Of a DNA stretch of 64,000 bases, positions 42,741 through 53,404 are shown in pieces. The notes below the pieces were generated by a model. It saw only the letters and a list, made by a program, of their open reading frames with translations, was not told the DNA's origin and did not search any database. Both the position numbers and the translations under genes were made by a program. The first letter of the stretch is position 1, and each line of letters opens with the position of its first letter. Source of the DNA: Bradyrhizobium sp. WSM1417 (GTDB lineage Bacteria; Pseudomonadota; Alphaproteobacteria; Rhizobiales; Xanthobacteraceae); NCBI RefSeq assembly GCF_000515415.1, contig NZ_KI911783.1, positions 4,888,392-4,952,391 of the forward strand, given 5' to 3'.

Positions 42741-43118
42741 TCAGTAGCCGCCGCAGGACGCGCAGCCCATCTGCACCGGCGCATAATAAGAATACCCCGG
42801 CTGGACCATCTCGACGCGCTGGCGCGTGGCGTATTGCGGCGGGATGCGCTCGTACTGGACGCTTGGGGGCGCCACCATCACGGTCTGCGGCACCATCACG
42901 GTACGGTACTGCGCCGGCGCGCGGTGCGCCACGACGGCGCCCGGCGACACCATCACGGTCTCGTCGACGGTGCGGTATTGCGGCTGCACGTATTGCTGCT
43001 GGTAGCAGGTCGTGCACGGCGGCGGCGTGTAGCAATTGTAGCAGCCGGCGGAAGCAGCGCTCGTCATGGAGATCGCAGCGACGACGGTCGAGAAAACGGC
43101 AGCGAGAGTGCGAGACAT
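42741..43118 (-). CDS. small secreted Cys/Tyr/Gln-rich protein
   Basis: 125 residues with a signal peptide (MSRTLAAVFSTVVAAISMTS, cleavage after ASA). The mature protein begins CYNCYTPPPCTTCYQQQYVQ and ends MGCASCGGY, giving four cysteines at the start and two at the end. The middle repeats a TVMV-centred unit (YRTVDETVMVSPG, YRTVMVPQTVMVAPP). The composition suggests a disulfide-linked envelope or surface protein; no family is recognised. Start at 43118. A terminator follows. ilvD lies upstream on the same strand with a 188-bp gap, so it has its own promoter. Confidence 0.7.
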   Translation of the reverse strand: MSRTLAAVFSTVVAAISMTSAASAGCYNCYTPPPCTTCYQQQYVQPQYRTVDETVMVSPGAVVAHRAPAQYRTVMVPQTVMVAPPSVQYERIPPQYATRQRVEMVQPGYSYYAPVQMGCASCGGY

Positions 43119-43306
43119 TAGTGTGGTGCCCCAATTGCCCGAAATGGATTTGCGTAAGGTCGCATCAGTATACGCCGCAAAACCTTGCTTTGCCGAAGTT
43201 CGTCGGGGCATCCTTAATGCAAACGGCCGGCTTGCGCCGGCCGTTCAGAACTTATTGACCATGCGCGGTGCGTGACGCTTGCGATCACGCCCGCACGTGA
43301 CGCTGT

Positions 43307-45157
43307 TTACTTCGAGCGCCGCTTCACCTCGCGCACCGCGCCGCGCGCGGCGCTGGTGGTGAGCGCGGCGTAGGCCTGAAGCGCGGTCGAGACATTGCGC
43401 TTGCGGCCGATCGCCTGCCAGGCGGCATCGCCCTTTGCCTCTTCCGCGGCGCGGCGCTTGGCCAGCTCCTCGTCGGAGACCTCCAGCGTGATGCTGCGGT
43501 TCGGGATGTCGATGGCGATGCGATCGCCGGTCCGCACCAGACCGATGGTGCCGCCTTCGGCCGCTTCCGGCGACAGATGGCCGATCGACAGGCCGGACGA
43601 GCCGCCCGAGAAGCGTCCGTCGGTGACGAGCGCGCAGGCTTTGCCGAGGCCCATCGATTTTAGATAGCTGGTCGGATACAGCATCTCCTGCATGCCGGGG
43701 CCGCCGCGCGGGCCTTCATAGATGATGACCACGACCTCGCCGGCGACGACCTTGCCGCCCAGAATGCCTTCCACGGCAGCGTCCTGGCTCTCGAACACGC
43801 GGGCGGGGCCGGAGAATTTCAGGATCGAGGCATCGACGCCGGCGGTCTTCACGATGCAGCCGTCCTGCGCGAGATTGCCGTAGAGCACCGCAAGACCGCC
43901 GTCCTTGCTGAAGGCGTGGTCGAGGTTGCGGACCACGCCCTTCTCGCGGTCGGTATCGAGCTCGTCGTAGCGGCGCTCCTGGCTGAACGCGACCTGGGTC
44001 GGGATGCCGCCGGGCGAGGCGCGGAAGAAGGTACGGACCGACTCGCTCTTCGAGCGCTTGATGTCCCAGCGTTCCAGCGCGTCGCTCATGGTCGGCGCGT
44101 GCACGGTCGAGACCGAGGTGTCGATCAGGCCGGCGCGGTCGAGCTCGCCCAGGATGCCCATGATGCCGCCGGCGCGATGCACGTCCTCGACATGCACGTC
44201 GGCGACCGATGGCGCGACCTTGCAAAGGACAGGCACGCGCCGCGACATGCGGTCGATGTCCTGCATGGTGAACTTCACCTCGCCTTCATGGGCGGCGGCG
44301 AGCAGATGCAGCACGGTGTTGGTCGAGCCGCCCATCGCAATGTCCAGCGTCATCGCGTTCTCGAACGCCTTGAAGTTCGCGACATTGCGCGGCAGCACGC
44401 TAGCGTCGTCCTGCTCATAGTGGCGACGCACGATATCGACGATGGTGTGGCCGGCCTCGACGAACAGGCGTTTGCGGTCGGCGTGGGTCGCGACCACCGT
44501 GCCGTTGCCGGGCAGCGCAAGGCCAAGCGCTTCCGTGAGGCAGTTCATCGAATTGGCGGTGAACATGCCCGAGCACGAGCCGCAGGTCGGGCACGCCGAG
44601 CGCTCGATCACCTTGACGTCCTCGTCGCTGACCTTGGAATCGGCGGCTGCGACCATGGCATCGATCAGGTCGACCGCCTTGGTCTTGCCCTGCAGCGTGA
44701 CCTTGCCGGCCTCCATCGGTCCGCCCGAGACGAACACGGCGGGGATGTTGAGCCGCAGCGCGGCCATCAGCATGCCGGGGGTGATCTTGTCGCAATTCGA
44801 GATGCAGACCATGCCGTCGGCGCAATGGGCATTGACCATGTACTCGACGCTGTCGGCGATCAGCTCGCGCGACGGCAGGCTGTAGAGCATGCCGTCATGG
44901 CCCATGGCGATGCCGTCGTCGACCGCGATGGTGTTGAACTCTTTCGCCACGCCGCCGGCCTGCTCGATCTCGCGGGCGACGAGCTGGCCGAGGTCCTTGA
45001 GATGGACATGGCCGGGCACGAACTGGGTGAAGGAGTTGACCACCGCGATGATCGGCTTGCCGAAATCGCCATCCTTCATGCCCGTCGCGCGCCAGAGGCC
45101 GCGGGCGCCCGCCATGTTACGGCCGTGGGTGGTGGTGCGGGAGCGATAGGCTGGCAT
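43307..45157 (-). CDS. ilvD: dihydroxy-acid dehydratase
   Basis: Iron-sulfur enzyme that dehydrates 2,3-dihydroxy-isovalerate and -methylvalerate in valine, leucine and isoleucine synthesis. 616 residues, the same as E. coli IlvD. Cluster-binding cysteines lie in [14 protein letters not shown] and [20 protein letters not shown]; the C-terminal part has [20 protein letters not shown]. The start ATG at 45157 ([20 protein letters not shown]) is the family N-terminus. It is monocistronic here, preceded by a 530-bp non-coding region with hairpins. Confidence 0.96.
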   Translation of the reverse strand: MPAYRSRTTTHGRNMAGARGLWRATGMKDGDFGKPIIAVVNSFTQFVPGHVHLKDLGQLVAREIEQAGGVAKEFNTIAVDDGIAMGHDGMLYSLPSRELIADSVEYMVNAHCADGMVCISNCDKITPGMLMAALRLNIPAVFVSGGPMEAGKVTLQGKTKAVDLIDAMVAAADSKVSDEDVKVIERSACPTCGSCSGMFTANSMNCLTEALGLALPGNGTVVATHADRKRLFVEAGHTIVDIVRRHYEQDDASVLPRNVANFKAFENAMTLDIAMGGSTNTVLHLLAAAHEGEVKFTMQDIDRMSRRVPVLCKVAPSVADVHVEDVHRAGGIMGILGELDRAGLIDTSVSTVHAPTMSDALERWDIKRSKSESVRTFFRASPGGIPTQVAFSQERRYDELDTDREKGVVRNLDHAFSKDGGLAVLYGNLAQDGCIVKTAGVDASILKFSGPARVFESQDAAVEGILGGKVVAGEVVVIIYEGPRGGPGMQEMLYPTSYLKSMGLGKACALVTDGRFSGGSSGLSIGHLSPEAAEGGTIGLVRTGDRIAIDIPNRSITLEVSDEELAKRRAAEEAKGDAAWQAIGRKRNVSTALQAYAALTTSAARGAVREVKRRSK

Positions 45158-45565
45158 GGCGGTTTCCGTCCTCGGGTTTGGCTGGCCGGGCGGGGCAAAT
45201 TTTCGAAGCCGCCTCAGGCCTTTCCGGCCGGATAGCGCACGGGGGGAACGCGCGCAACGGGAACTTGGGCCCGGCAGGTCTCCCCTGCTCCCGGCGCGGG
45301 CTACAAGTCGGCGCTTCGGGCTCACCTTCCCGATGGTGGCCGTCGCGCGCTTGCATTGGTTCGGGCAATCGCGCGTGCAGGCGCATGCGCCGCGAAAATT
45401 CAAGCGCGATGAAATCCGTAGTCGTCCGGAATGGAATCCTATTCCGATGTCGCGTACATCGCGGGACATCGATCGGCGGCCTTCCAAGGGCATCACCCTC
45501 TGATCGCGCACCACGGGGTTGGGGGACTACGTGGGGCGGGGGGATCAAAGGCTGGGGCAAGGTTA

Positions 45566-45598
45566 CGAGGTCCGGACTCCTAGGCACTCCGGACCTCG
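45566..45598. other. 11-bp perfect inverted repeat upstream of ilvD
   Basis: CGAGGTCCGGA (45566-45576) and TCCGGACCTCG (45588-45598) flank an 11-nt loop with the palindrome CCTAGG. It lies 409 bp before ilvD, in a place where a second terminator or a regulator-binding site would fit. There is no T-run on either strand. Confidence 0.5.
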
Positions 45599-45621
45599 GG
45601 ACTTTCTAGATTGAACGTGAT

Positions 45622-45657
45622 TTCGCGCCGCCGGCTTGATCAGCCGTGCGGCGCGAA
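45622..45657 (-). terminator. GC-rich hairpin after the DUF1236 gene
   Basis: TTCGCGCCGC (45622-45631) pairs with GCGGCGCGAA (45648-45657), and CGGCT with AGCCG extends it to a 15-bp stem with one bulge and a 5-nt loop. It begins 33 bp after the stop of the gene at 45690. A T-run (TTTT at 45662-45665) follows on the plus strand, so it could instead act in that direction. Confidence 0.5.
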
Positions 45658-45689
45658 GTCGTTTTGGCGTTGTTATGCCGACACGGGCG

Positions 45690-46958
45690 CTAGCGCGTCT
45701 GCGGCTCGATCGTCACCGTGCAGTCGCCCTGCCCTTGGGTCGCCACCACGATGTTGCCCGCGGGGGCACCGAGGGCGATCGGCGCGGACGAGCCGCCGCC
45801 GGGCATCTGGACGGTTACGCTCAGGGAGTCCGTTCGCGCGGTCGAGCCTACGGTCGAGGGCTCTGCCTGGGCCACATTGCCCGAGGCGTCACGCCGCATG
45901 ATCTGGCAGTTCACATTGCTGCCCCCGGCCGCGCTCCCGCCTGCCGCGGCCATGCCCGACGAGGTGCCGCCGCTCATTTGCGCACGTGCTCGCGACGGAT
46001 CGCGGGGCACCTGGCTGACGATGCGATGCGTCCGCGGCTCCACAATGACGACGTCGTCACCCGTCGTAAAATATTCGTAGTCTCGATACTCGGGCTCGAT
46101 CGAGACGATCTCGGGCGGAAGCCTGTGGAGGCGCACGCGCGAGGGAATGGTCTCGCCGACCCGGATCGAGATGTTCAGATTGCGCTCCGGCTCCGCCAGG
46201 CGTGCACGGCTCACCGTTTCGGAGATCCGCACCTGCTTCTCGGACGTCACCTGCGTCTGCTGATTGGCCTGGGTGTTGGTCTGGGTCGTCTGATTGGCTT
46301 GATTGGTCTGCGTGCCTGAAGTTGCAGGCGCAGTCTGGGCGTTGTTGGTCGGGGCCGTGCGGTTCGTGTCGGTCGCCGTGGCTGGCCGGTTGTTCTGCTG
46401 CGCCGGCTGCTGCTGCTCGGCCGCGTTGCGCGGCGGCTGGGTCTGGTTGCGCTCGTTCTGGTTGGCCGCGGTGCCAGCGCGCTCGTTCTGCTGGCTAGAC
46501 GTGCCGGACTTGGACTTCTCGGACTCCGCCGTTGATTTCTGCGGCGCGGACTTGTCCGGCTTCGTCTCGGCGCTATTCTTGCCGTCGCGTCCCGGTTTCG
46601 TGCTCTCCGCGTCGCGGTTGCGATCGCGCGAAGGCTCGCGAGATTCTTGGGCCTGATCCTTCGACTTCGGCGGGTTGCGCTCGGCCGAACCGGTCGGCTG
46701 GCGCTTGTCGTCACTCGCGTCCTGCCTGGCAGCGCCGCCCTTTTCCTCGCGGCCAGCGCCCTGCAATCGCTCCTGGGCGCCCTGCGCGCGCTCTTGAACA
46801 CGCTCTTGCGCGCCGCCGCGCTGCGGCGCAGCGCCTTTCGCCGGCTCCTCGGTCCGTTTCGGCTCATCCTTTCGCTCACTGGGCGCCTGGGCGTAGGCGA
46901 AGCCGGAAGCAAGCATCAGTCCGATAGCTGCGGTCGATAACATCAAGTGCTTGCGCAT
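45690..46958 (-). CDS. DUF1236-containing secreted protein with long Gln/Asn/Thr-rich linker
   Basis: 422 residues. A signal peptide (MRKHLMLSTAAIGLMLASGF, cleavage near AYAQA) is followed by about 200 residues of low-complexity sequence, first Glu/Arg/Gln-rich (QERVQERAQGAQERLQG), then Asn/Gln/Thr-rich (QTNQANQTTQTNTQANQQTQ). The folded part from about residue 245 is a DUF1236 domain (ISIRVGETIPSRVRLHRLPP, YFTTGDDVVIVEPRTHRIVS). A C-terminal unit with one disulfide-capable Cys pair (NVNCQIM, GDCTVTIEPQ) follows. Periplasmic or surface-exposed; function unknown. Confidence 0.82.
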   Translation of the reverse strand: MRKHLMLSTAAIGLMLASGFAYAQAPSERKDEPKRTEEPAKGAAPQRGGAQERVQERAQGAQERLQGAGREEKGGAARQDASDDKRQPTGSAERNPPKSKDQAQESREPSRDRNRDAESTKPGRDGKNSAETKPDKSAPQKSTAESEKSKSGTSSQQNERAGTAANQNERNQTQPPRNAAEQQQPAQQNNRPATATDTNRTAPTNNAQTAPATSGTQTNQANQTTQTNTQANQQTQVTSEKQVRISETVSRARLAEPERNLNISIRVGETIPSRVRLHRLPPEIVSIEPEYRDYEYFTTGDDVVIVEPRTHRIVSQVPRDPSRARAQMSGGTSSGMAAAGGSAAGGSNVNCQIMRRDASGNVAQAEPSTVGSTARTDSLSVTVQMPGGGSSAPIALGAPAGNIVVATQGQGDCTVTIEPQTR

Positions 46959-47068
46959 GGTCCCTCTCCTCGGAAATTCGCAACAACAGACGCGAACGTT
47001 CTGTGGGTGCGAAGGTTCCTGATCAGGAACGAGGGCCGATCACGCGGGTCTCACATTTCGCGGCGGTC

Positions 47069-47455
47069 TTACATCGGGTCCTTCAGCGTGAGCCGCGCCG
47101 TGAATGTCACGCTGGTCTTGCCGACCAGCGCCATGCCTTCGACCTCGGCGCCGTCGGCGGAGTAGTCGCCCGAAAAGCCGCAAGTCACTTCCCTGCCGCC
47201 GAAGGCGAGCGGCTTGCCGACGGCCTCGGTGTGCTGATTGACGGTCATATCGCCGCGCCATTTCCCGTTCCGGAAGGTGTAGCTGCCGTTGTAGTAGAAA
47301 TAGCTGTCGCCGCCCATGATGCGGCCATCGCAGAGCACGACGACGCCTTTGGCCTGGCCGCGCTTGCCGTCGCGCATCTCGATCTCAAAGATGTAGAGGC
47401 CGTTGAGGACCTTCTGTGGGTTGGCGCCCTGCTCGGGCCCATCGCCGGCCGACAT
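47069..47455 (-). CDS. GrlR-like small protein
   Basis: 128 residues without signal peptide. The sequence NGLYIFEIEMRDGKRGQAKG, VVLCDGRIMGGDSYFYYNGS and MTVNQHTEAVGKPLAF resembles the GrlR family (named after the type III secretion repressor of enteropathogens), in which a small beta-barrel has a conserved GGDSxxYYxG. In alphaproteobacteria such proteins occur without type III systems and their role is unknown. The ATG at 47455 lies 14 bp after the nadE stop, so the two are likely co-transcribed. Confidence 0.72.
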   Translation of the reverse strand: MSAGDGPEQGANPQKVLNGLYIFEIEMRDGKRGQAKGVVVLCDGRIMGGDSYFYYNGSYTFRNGKWRGDMTVNQHTEAVGKPLAFGGREVTCGFSGDYSADGAEVEGMALVGKTSVTFTARLTLKDPM

Positions 47456-47469
47456 CGCTCATCTCCCGT

Positions 47470-49503
<2,034 letters not shown>

Positions 49504-49657
49504 CGAGCACAGTCCCTTTGTCTCGTCGCGACCGGCCTCCGCCAGCTCTGGACTCCATTTAACCCATCGACATGGCCCCGTGCAGGCCATTCGACGGAAT
49601 GCATAACGGATTTGCAGCTTCGCTGCCCGGCGCCCGGCCCTTCTCTTGGGAACAGTC

Positions 49658-50770
49658 TCAGGCTCTGCGCACCAGCATGCCGGACAGATCGGCGCGCAGC
49701 CACTCGGCGATCCGGGGCCAGGCATGGGCGTGGGTCCGCGCGCCCATGAACAGACCGAGATGGTTGCAGGCCTCGGAGGCCGCCGCGATGAAGGCCGGTG
49801 GGGTGCCGAGCAAACCGGCGGTGGCGAGCGCCTGCGCAGCCGGCACGACGTCGTCGTCGAGCCCGGCCAAAAGGAAGACCGGCGCCTTGACGTCCTTCAG
49901 ATCAATCACCCGGCCGAGTGCCGTGAATTCGCCGCGCGCGATCCGGTTCTCCCGGAATATCCAGTTGACGATCTCGAGATAATAGGTGCCGGGCAGATTG
50001 AGAGGCTCGGCATTCCAGCGCTCGAAGCGTGCCAGCAGCTCCGCATCTTCCTCGCCGGAGAGGTCGCTCTGCAGCGCCGTCGCGATGTCGTCGCGGCTCG
50101 GCGCCTTCGACCAGACGCGCAGCATCTCCTCGCCGCTGACATTGCCGCCGCCGCGCGCGACGAGCTGGTCATAGACCATCTCCGGCGCGTTGCGGGCGAG
50201 CTGCGACAGCCTGGAGTCGATCGAGAGGTCGACGGGCGCGCCTGCCAGCACCAGCCGCCGCACCTTGGCGGGAAAGCGCGCCGCATAGAGCAGCGACAGC
50301 CAGCCGCCCTGGCACAGGCCGACGAGATCGACCGGCGCGCCGATTTCGTCGACGGCGACGTTGAGATCGCCGAGATAGCTGTCGATCGAGAGATAGCGCA
50401 TGTCGGGTGCGGCCGAGCGCCAGTCGGTGAGATAGATCCGGTCGATGCCGCCATTTTGCAGGGACTGCACCACGCTGTGGCCGGGCGCGAAGTCGGCGAT
50501 CAGGGCCCGGTGCAGCGCATAGGGCGCGCAGACCAGGGCCGGCTGACCGGACCTCGTCCGCGCGCAATTGCGCAGGCGCATGGTCGCGAGCTCCAGTGCG
50601 ACCGAGTTGGGCGTGGTCCACGGCAGGCTGCTGTCGGCTTGCTCCGGCGGACGCTCGAGCCATCCGAAGCAGGCATCCATCGCAAGCCGAGCCGCAGCGA
50701 ACGGCCACAGCAGCGGGTCATCCGGGACCGGGCCCGGTGCGCGCTGCTGTTTGCCGGTCTTCTCCGCCAT
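49658..50770 (-). CDS. alpha/beta hydrolase, PHA-synthase-like (lipase box GLCQGG)
   Basis: 370 residues. The nucleophile elbow VDLVGLCQGGWLSLLYAARF has Cys in the position used by polyhydroxyalkanoate synthases (G-x-C-x-G-G) where lipases have Ser. The expected Asp and His partners appear as LLAGLDDDVVPAAQ and EACNHLGLFMG. TPNSVALELATMRLRN also recalls PhaC-type proteins. It is shorter than class I PhaC and lacks its N-terminal domain, so it may be a PhaC-related enzyme of other function. Start ATG at 50770, directly after the truncated pncA stop (2-bp gap). Confidence 0.8.
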   Translation of the reverse strand: MAEKTGKQQRAPGPVPDDPLLWPFAAARLAMDACFGWLERPPEQADSSLPWTTPNSVALELATMRLRNCARTRSGQPALVCAPYALHRALIADFAPGHSVVQSLQNGGIDRIYLTDWRSAAPDMRYLSIDSYLGDLNVAVDEIGAPVDLVGLCQGGWLSLLYAARFPAKVRRLVLAGAPVDLSIDSRLSQLARNAPEMVYDQLVARGGGNVSGEEMLRVWSKAPSRDDIATALQSDLSGEEDAELLARFERWNAEPLNLPGTYYLEIVNWIFRENRIARGEFTALGRVIDLKDVKAPVFLLAGLDDDVVPAAQALATAGLLGTPPAFIAAASEACNHLGLFMGARTHAHAWPRIAEWLRADLSGMLVRRA

Positions 50771-50772
50771 GG

Positions 50773-50964
50773 CTATCTCGGCGCAAAGGAGGCATGACCG
50801 CGGGGATGCCAGTCCTGGGTCAGCACCACATTGGCGAATTTTTGGGCGATCCGATTGATGGCGGGGACGACCTTCTCGCCGCCGGTCACGGCGAGCGCCC
50901 CGCCCGTGCAAAAATCGTTCTGCACGTCGATGGCCAGCAGCACGTCGCGGTCGGAAATCCTCAT
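50773..50964 (-). pseudogene. pncA: nicotinamidase remnant, truncated after 63 codons
   Basis: The reading frame from 50964 encodes the N-terminal third of nicotinamidase/pyrazinamidase: DVLLAIDVQNDFCTGGALAV holds the catalytic Asp, and LTQDWHPRGHASFA the metal-binding region D-x-H-x-x-x-H. Directly after HASFA it reads PR and a TAG, where intact enzymes continue with SSHPGKKPF-like sequence and another 150 residues. The PhaC-like gene begins 2 bp later. No frame downstream restores the missing part. It is therefore probably non-functional, lacking the catalytic Lys and Cys. Confidence 0.75.
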
Positions 50965-51228
50965 CGCATCGTCCATTCCAGGCCATCCCGCGCGGCCGGC
51001 GCCGAAGTCACATCCAGTGTCGATCTTCCCGCGCTGCTTCGCAACCACCGAGAAGGTGCGGCGGTCTGCGCGAATGCACCCCGTCGATGCCGGATGCAAC
51101 GGTTTGGGCGGATGCGTGTTGACTAGATCCACCCGGGGACGGATTCTGACAGCCGTTCGCGTCTTGCGATCGGATAGAGCGGAGGAAGCGGTTCCCGCAG
51201 CCGGAAAGGCTGCGGCAGCCATACGCAC

Positions 51229-52200
51229 ATGACCATCGGCAAGACAGAACAGATTCTTCTCGCCGATATCGGCGGCACCAATGCGCGCTTTGCGCTCAGT
51301 CAGGGCGACCAAACCGGACCGATCGACTACGTCAAAGTGGCAGACTTCCCGACCGTCCGGGAAGCCATTGCCGATGTTCTCGCACGCCGCGCCGACGGCA
51401 AACCGCCCCCGAGGGCCGTGCTGGCCGTCGCGGGTCCGGTGACCAACAACCGCTGCGTCATGACCAACAGCCCGTGGGTCATCGACGGCAACGAGCTTCA
51501 GCCGGCCCTCGGCTTCGACAGCGTCCATGTTCTCAACGATTTCGAGGTGGTGGCCTGGTCCCTGCCCGCCCTGCAGCCCGCCGACCTGATCCCGCTCGGC
51601 GGAGGGGATGGCCTTTCCGGAGAGCCGCTGCTGGTGGTCGGCCCCGGAACCGGCTTTGGCGTTTCCTGCCTGGTCGAGCGCCACGGCTCACGGCTGGCCG
51701 TCGTCACCGAGGCGGGCCACGCGACCTTGCCGGCGGAGGACGAGCGCGAGGAACGCGTGATCGCGTGCCTGCGCCGACGCCTCGGCCATGTCTCCATCGA
51801 GCGTGGCGCATTGTCCGGTTCCGGCCTGCAAAGCCTCTACGAGGCGCTGGCCGAGGTGGAAGGCGTTCAGGTGCCGCATCGCGATGCGGCCGCCATCACG
51901 AAGGCGGCCCTGGAAGGCAGTTGCGAGCTCAGCCGCAAAACGCTGGAGATGTTTTGCGCCATTCTCGGCTCGGTCGCGGGCAATCTCGCGGTGACCTTCG
52001 GCGCACGCGGCGGCGTCTATATCGCCGGCGGAATCGTGCCGCGCTTTCCCGAGTTTCTTGCAGCCTCTGCATTCCGGGCGCGCTTCGAAGCCAAGGGACG
52101 CTTCCAGGACTATCTGCGCGACATCCCGACCAGGCTGGTCACGAAACCTGATGCGAGTTTCGTCGGCCTGACGATGTTCGCCGAGCACAACCAGCCTTAA
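51229..52200 (+). CDS. glk: glucokinase
   Basis: Phosphorylates glucose with ATP to glucose 6-phosphate. 323 residues of the bacterial Glk (ROK-unrelated) type. The ATP-binding loop LLADIGGTNARFALSQ lies at residues 10-25, the catalytic Asp in HVLNDFEVVAWSLPAL, and the second phosphate loop VVGPGTGFGVSCLV with EAGHATLPA follows. The ATG at 51229 is 6 nt after a purine-poor stretch, so the ribosome binding site is weak. It is divergent from the truncated pncA gene with a 264-bp gap. Confidence 0.94.
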   Translation: MTIGKTEQILLADIGGTNARFALSQGDQTGPIDYVKVADFPTVREAIADVLARRADGKPPPRAVLAVAGPVTNNRCVMTNSPWVIDGNELQPALGFDSVHVLNDFEVVAWSLPALQPADLIPLGGGDGLSGEPLLVVGPGTGFGVSCLVERHGSRLAVVTEAGHATLPAEDEREERVIACLRRRLGHVSIERGALSGSGLQSLYEALAEVEGVQVPHRDAAAITKAALEGSCELSRKTLEMFCAILGSVAGNLAVTFGARGGVYIAGGIVPRFPEFLAASAFRARFEAKGRFQDYLRDIPTRLVTKPDASFVGLTMFAEHNQP

Positions 52201-52342
52201 CGGCGCGCGCCTCCGCCCGGGGGTTCCAGTCATGCACAGCTGATTGCACAGCACGCCCGCGCGACGCGGGATCGTGCTTGCGCGCACGTCGCGGATGAGA
52301 AACAATCCTGGCTTGTGTGTGGCGTAGTTGCGGGGGCGTGAC

Positions 52343-52546
52343 ATGCGTAAGCAGGATCTGGGTTTCGACTATCACCGCTATCACCGCCTGCTGCTCGAGG
52401 CGGACGACGATGGCAAGCGGCTGGCCCTGATCGAGCTCTTGATCGAGGAAAAGGCGCGTGACCGCCTCGCCGCCCAGCGCGCTTCGGACCGCGCCGCCAT
52501 GACGGCCCACACTATCGCTACCGTGCTGAAGAACGGGCGCCAGTAA
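52343..52546 (+). CDS. small conserved-type hypothetical protein
   Basis: 67 residues, highly charged and helical (RYHRLLLEADDDGKRLALIE, LLIEEKARDRLAAQRASDRA), no signal. No family recognised. ATG at 52343 with a G-rich CGGGGGCG upstream. It probably has its own promoter, 142 bp after glk. Confidence 0.55.
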   Translation: MRKQDLGFDYHRYHRLLLEADDDGKRLALIELLIEEKARDRLAAQRASDRAAMTAHTIATVLKNGRQ

Positions 52547-52689
52547 ACCGAGTAATTGCGCTACGGTGCCCGAAAACGCGACATCAATTGCCATTTCGTT
52601 AACGATCCCTCGAAAGCTCGCGTCAAACTTTTTGCTCTAGAAGTTCCCTCACCTGATGCAATTCAGGGGCAACAAAGGGGGGAATGAAC

Positions 52690-52854
52690 ATGAGCATGAT
52701 TTCGATCGGCACAATGCCGGCCACCATCGAAACGCGTTTGGCCGATTCTTCGCTTTCTTCATTCAAGACCATCTTACTGTTTTGCTGCACGGGCCTGGTC
52801 GCCTCGTTCGGCCTGATGGCGCGCGGCATCGATCTCGGCGCCGGCCTGATGTGA
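52690..52854 (+). CDS. 54-residue membrane microprotein
   Basis: Frame MSMISIGTMPATIETRLADS followed by one hydrophobic segment (TILLFCCTGLVASFGLMA), giving a likely single-pass membrane protein with a Cys pair. GGGGGGA at 52677-52683 precedes the ATG at 52690 at 6 nt; the ATG at 52684 is too close to it. A strong terminator follows 22 bp after the stop, which supports an independent gene. Function unknown. Confidence 0.65.
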   Translation: MSMISIGTMPATIETRLADSSLSSFKTILLFCCTGLVASFGLMARGIDLGAGLM

Positions 52855-52876
52855 GACCGCGACGCATTCCGTCGCG

Positions 52877-52911
52877 AATGGCCGCCCCTGACGGGCGGCC
52901 ATTTTGTTTTT
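52877..52911 (+). terminator. strong intrinsic terminator
   Basis: AATGGCCGCCC (52877-52887) and GGGCGGCCATT (52893-52903) form an 11-bp perfect stem with loop CTGAC, followed by TTGTTTTTGG. It ends the microprotein gene and lies just before the convergent response regulator gene. Confidence 0.9.
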
Positions 52912-52915
52912 GGTC

Positions 52916-53293
52916 TCAGTGCGGCGTCTTCGCCAGCGATTCCGGAAACATCGAATCGATCATCGCCTTGAGCTGATCGATCGAAATCGGCTTGCGCAGG
53001 ATCGGCCGGCGCCGGAGCAAGGACGGCAGCAGCTCCGGACCGTAGCCCGTCGCGAACAGAAACGGCTTGCCGCGGCGCTCGATCAGATCGGCAACCGGAT
53101 CGACGTAGAGGCCCTTGAGATTGATATCGAGGATCGCAAGATCGTACTGCGCGGTCATGGCGAAAGCGCTGGCGTCCCGAACATTATCCGCTTCCGCGAT
53201 GACGTGGTGGCCGAGTTCCTCCACCATGTCCGTCATCATCATCCGGATCAAAGTCTCGTCTTCGACCAGGAAAACGGAGAGTCCGTCCGCCAT
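52916..53293 (-). CDS. single-domain response regulator (CheY-like)
   Basis: 125 residues comprising only a receiver domain: acidic pair in LVEDETLIRMM (residues 9-12), phosphoacceptor Asp 56 in LAILDINLKG, Thr in FATGYG and Lys in ILRKPIS. There is no output domain, so it would act by protein-protein contact or as a phosphate sink. The domain style (LVEDE start, TGYG) matches the stand-alone FixJ/CpdR-like receivers that are common in rhizobia. No histidine kinase gene is adjacent. Confidence 0.9.
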   Translation of the reverse strand: MADGLSVFLVEDETLIRMMMTDMVEELGHHVIAEADNVRDASAFAMTAQYDLAILDINLKGLYVDPVADLIERRGKPFLFATGYGPELLPSLLRRRPILRKPISIDQLKAMIDSMFPESLAKTPH

Positions 53294-53404
53294 ATCAACC
53301 CCGCCATCAGCTTCCGAAGCTAATCATAACCGAATCGCGAAGAGGATTCACGAATTCGTGGCGGGGGCCCTTAACGTAGGCGCGCCCGATCCGATTCAAC
53401 TTGA

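Larger units (their letters stand above)
45158..45689. other. 532-bp non-coding region upstream of ilvD with two hairpins
   Basis: Holds the ilvD promoter and leader and the end of the DUF1236 transcript. It contains an 11-bp perfect inverted repeat at 45566-45598 and a long GC-rich hairpin at 45622-45657. I see no leader peptide rich in Ile/Val/Leu, and no convincing gene. Confidence 0.6.

Noticed and set aside
43916..45235. Open frame of about 440 codons opposite ilvD
   Set aside because: Shadow of a highly conserved enzyme gene; no domain, composition typical of antisense GC-rich frames.
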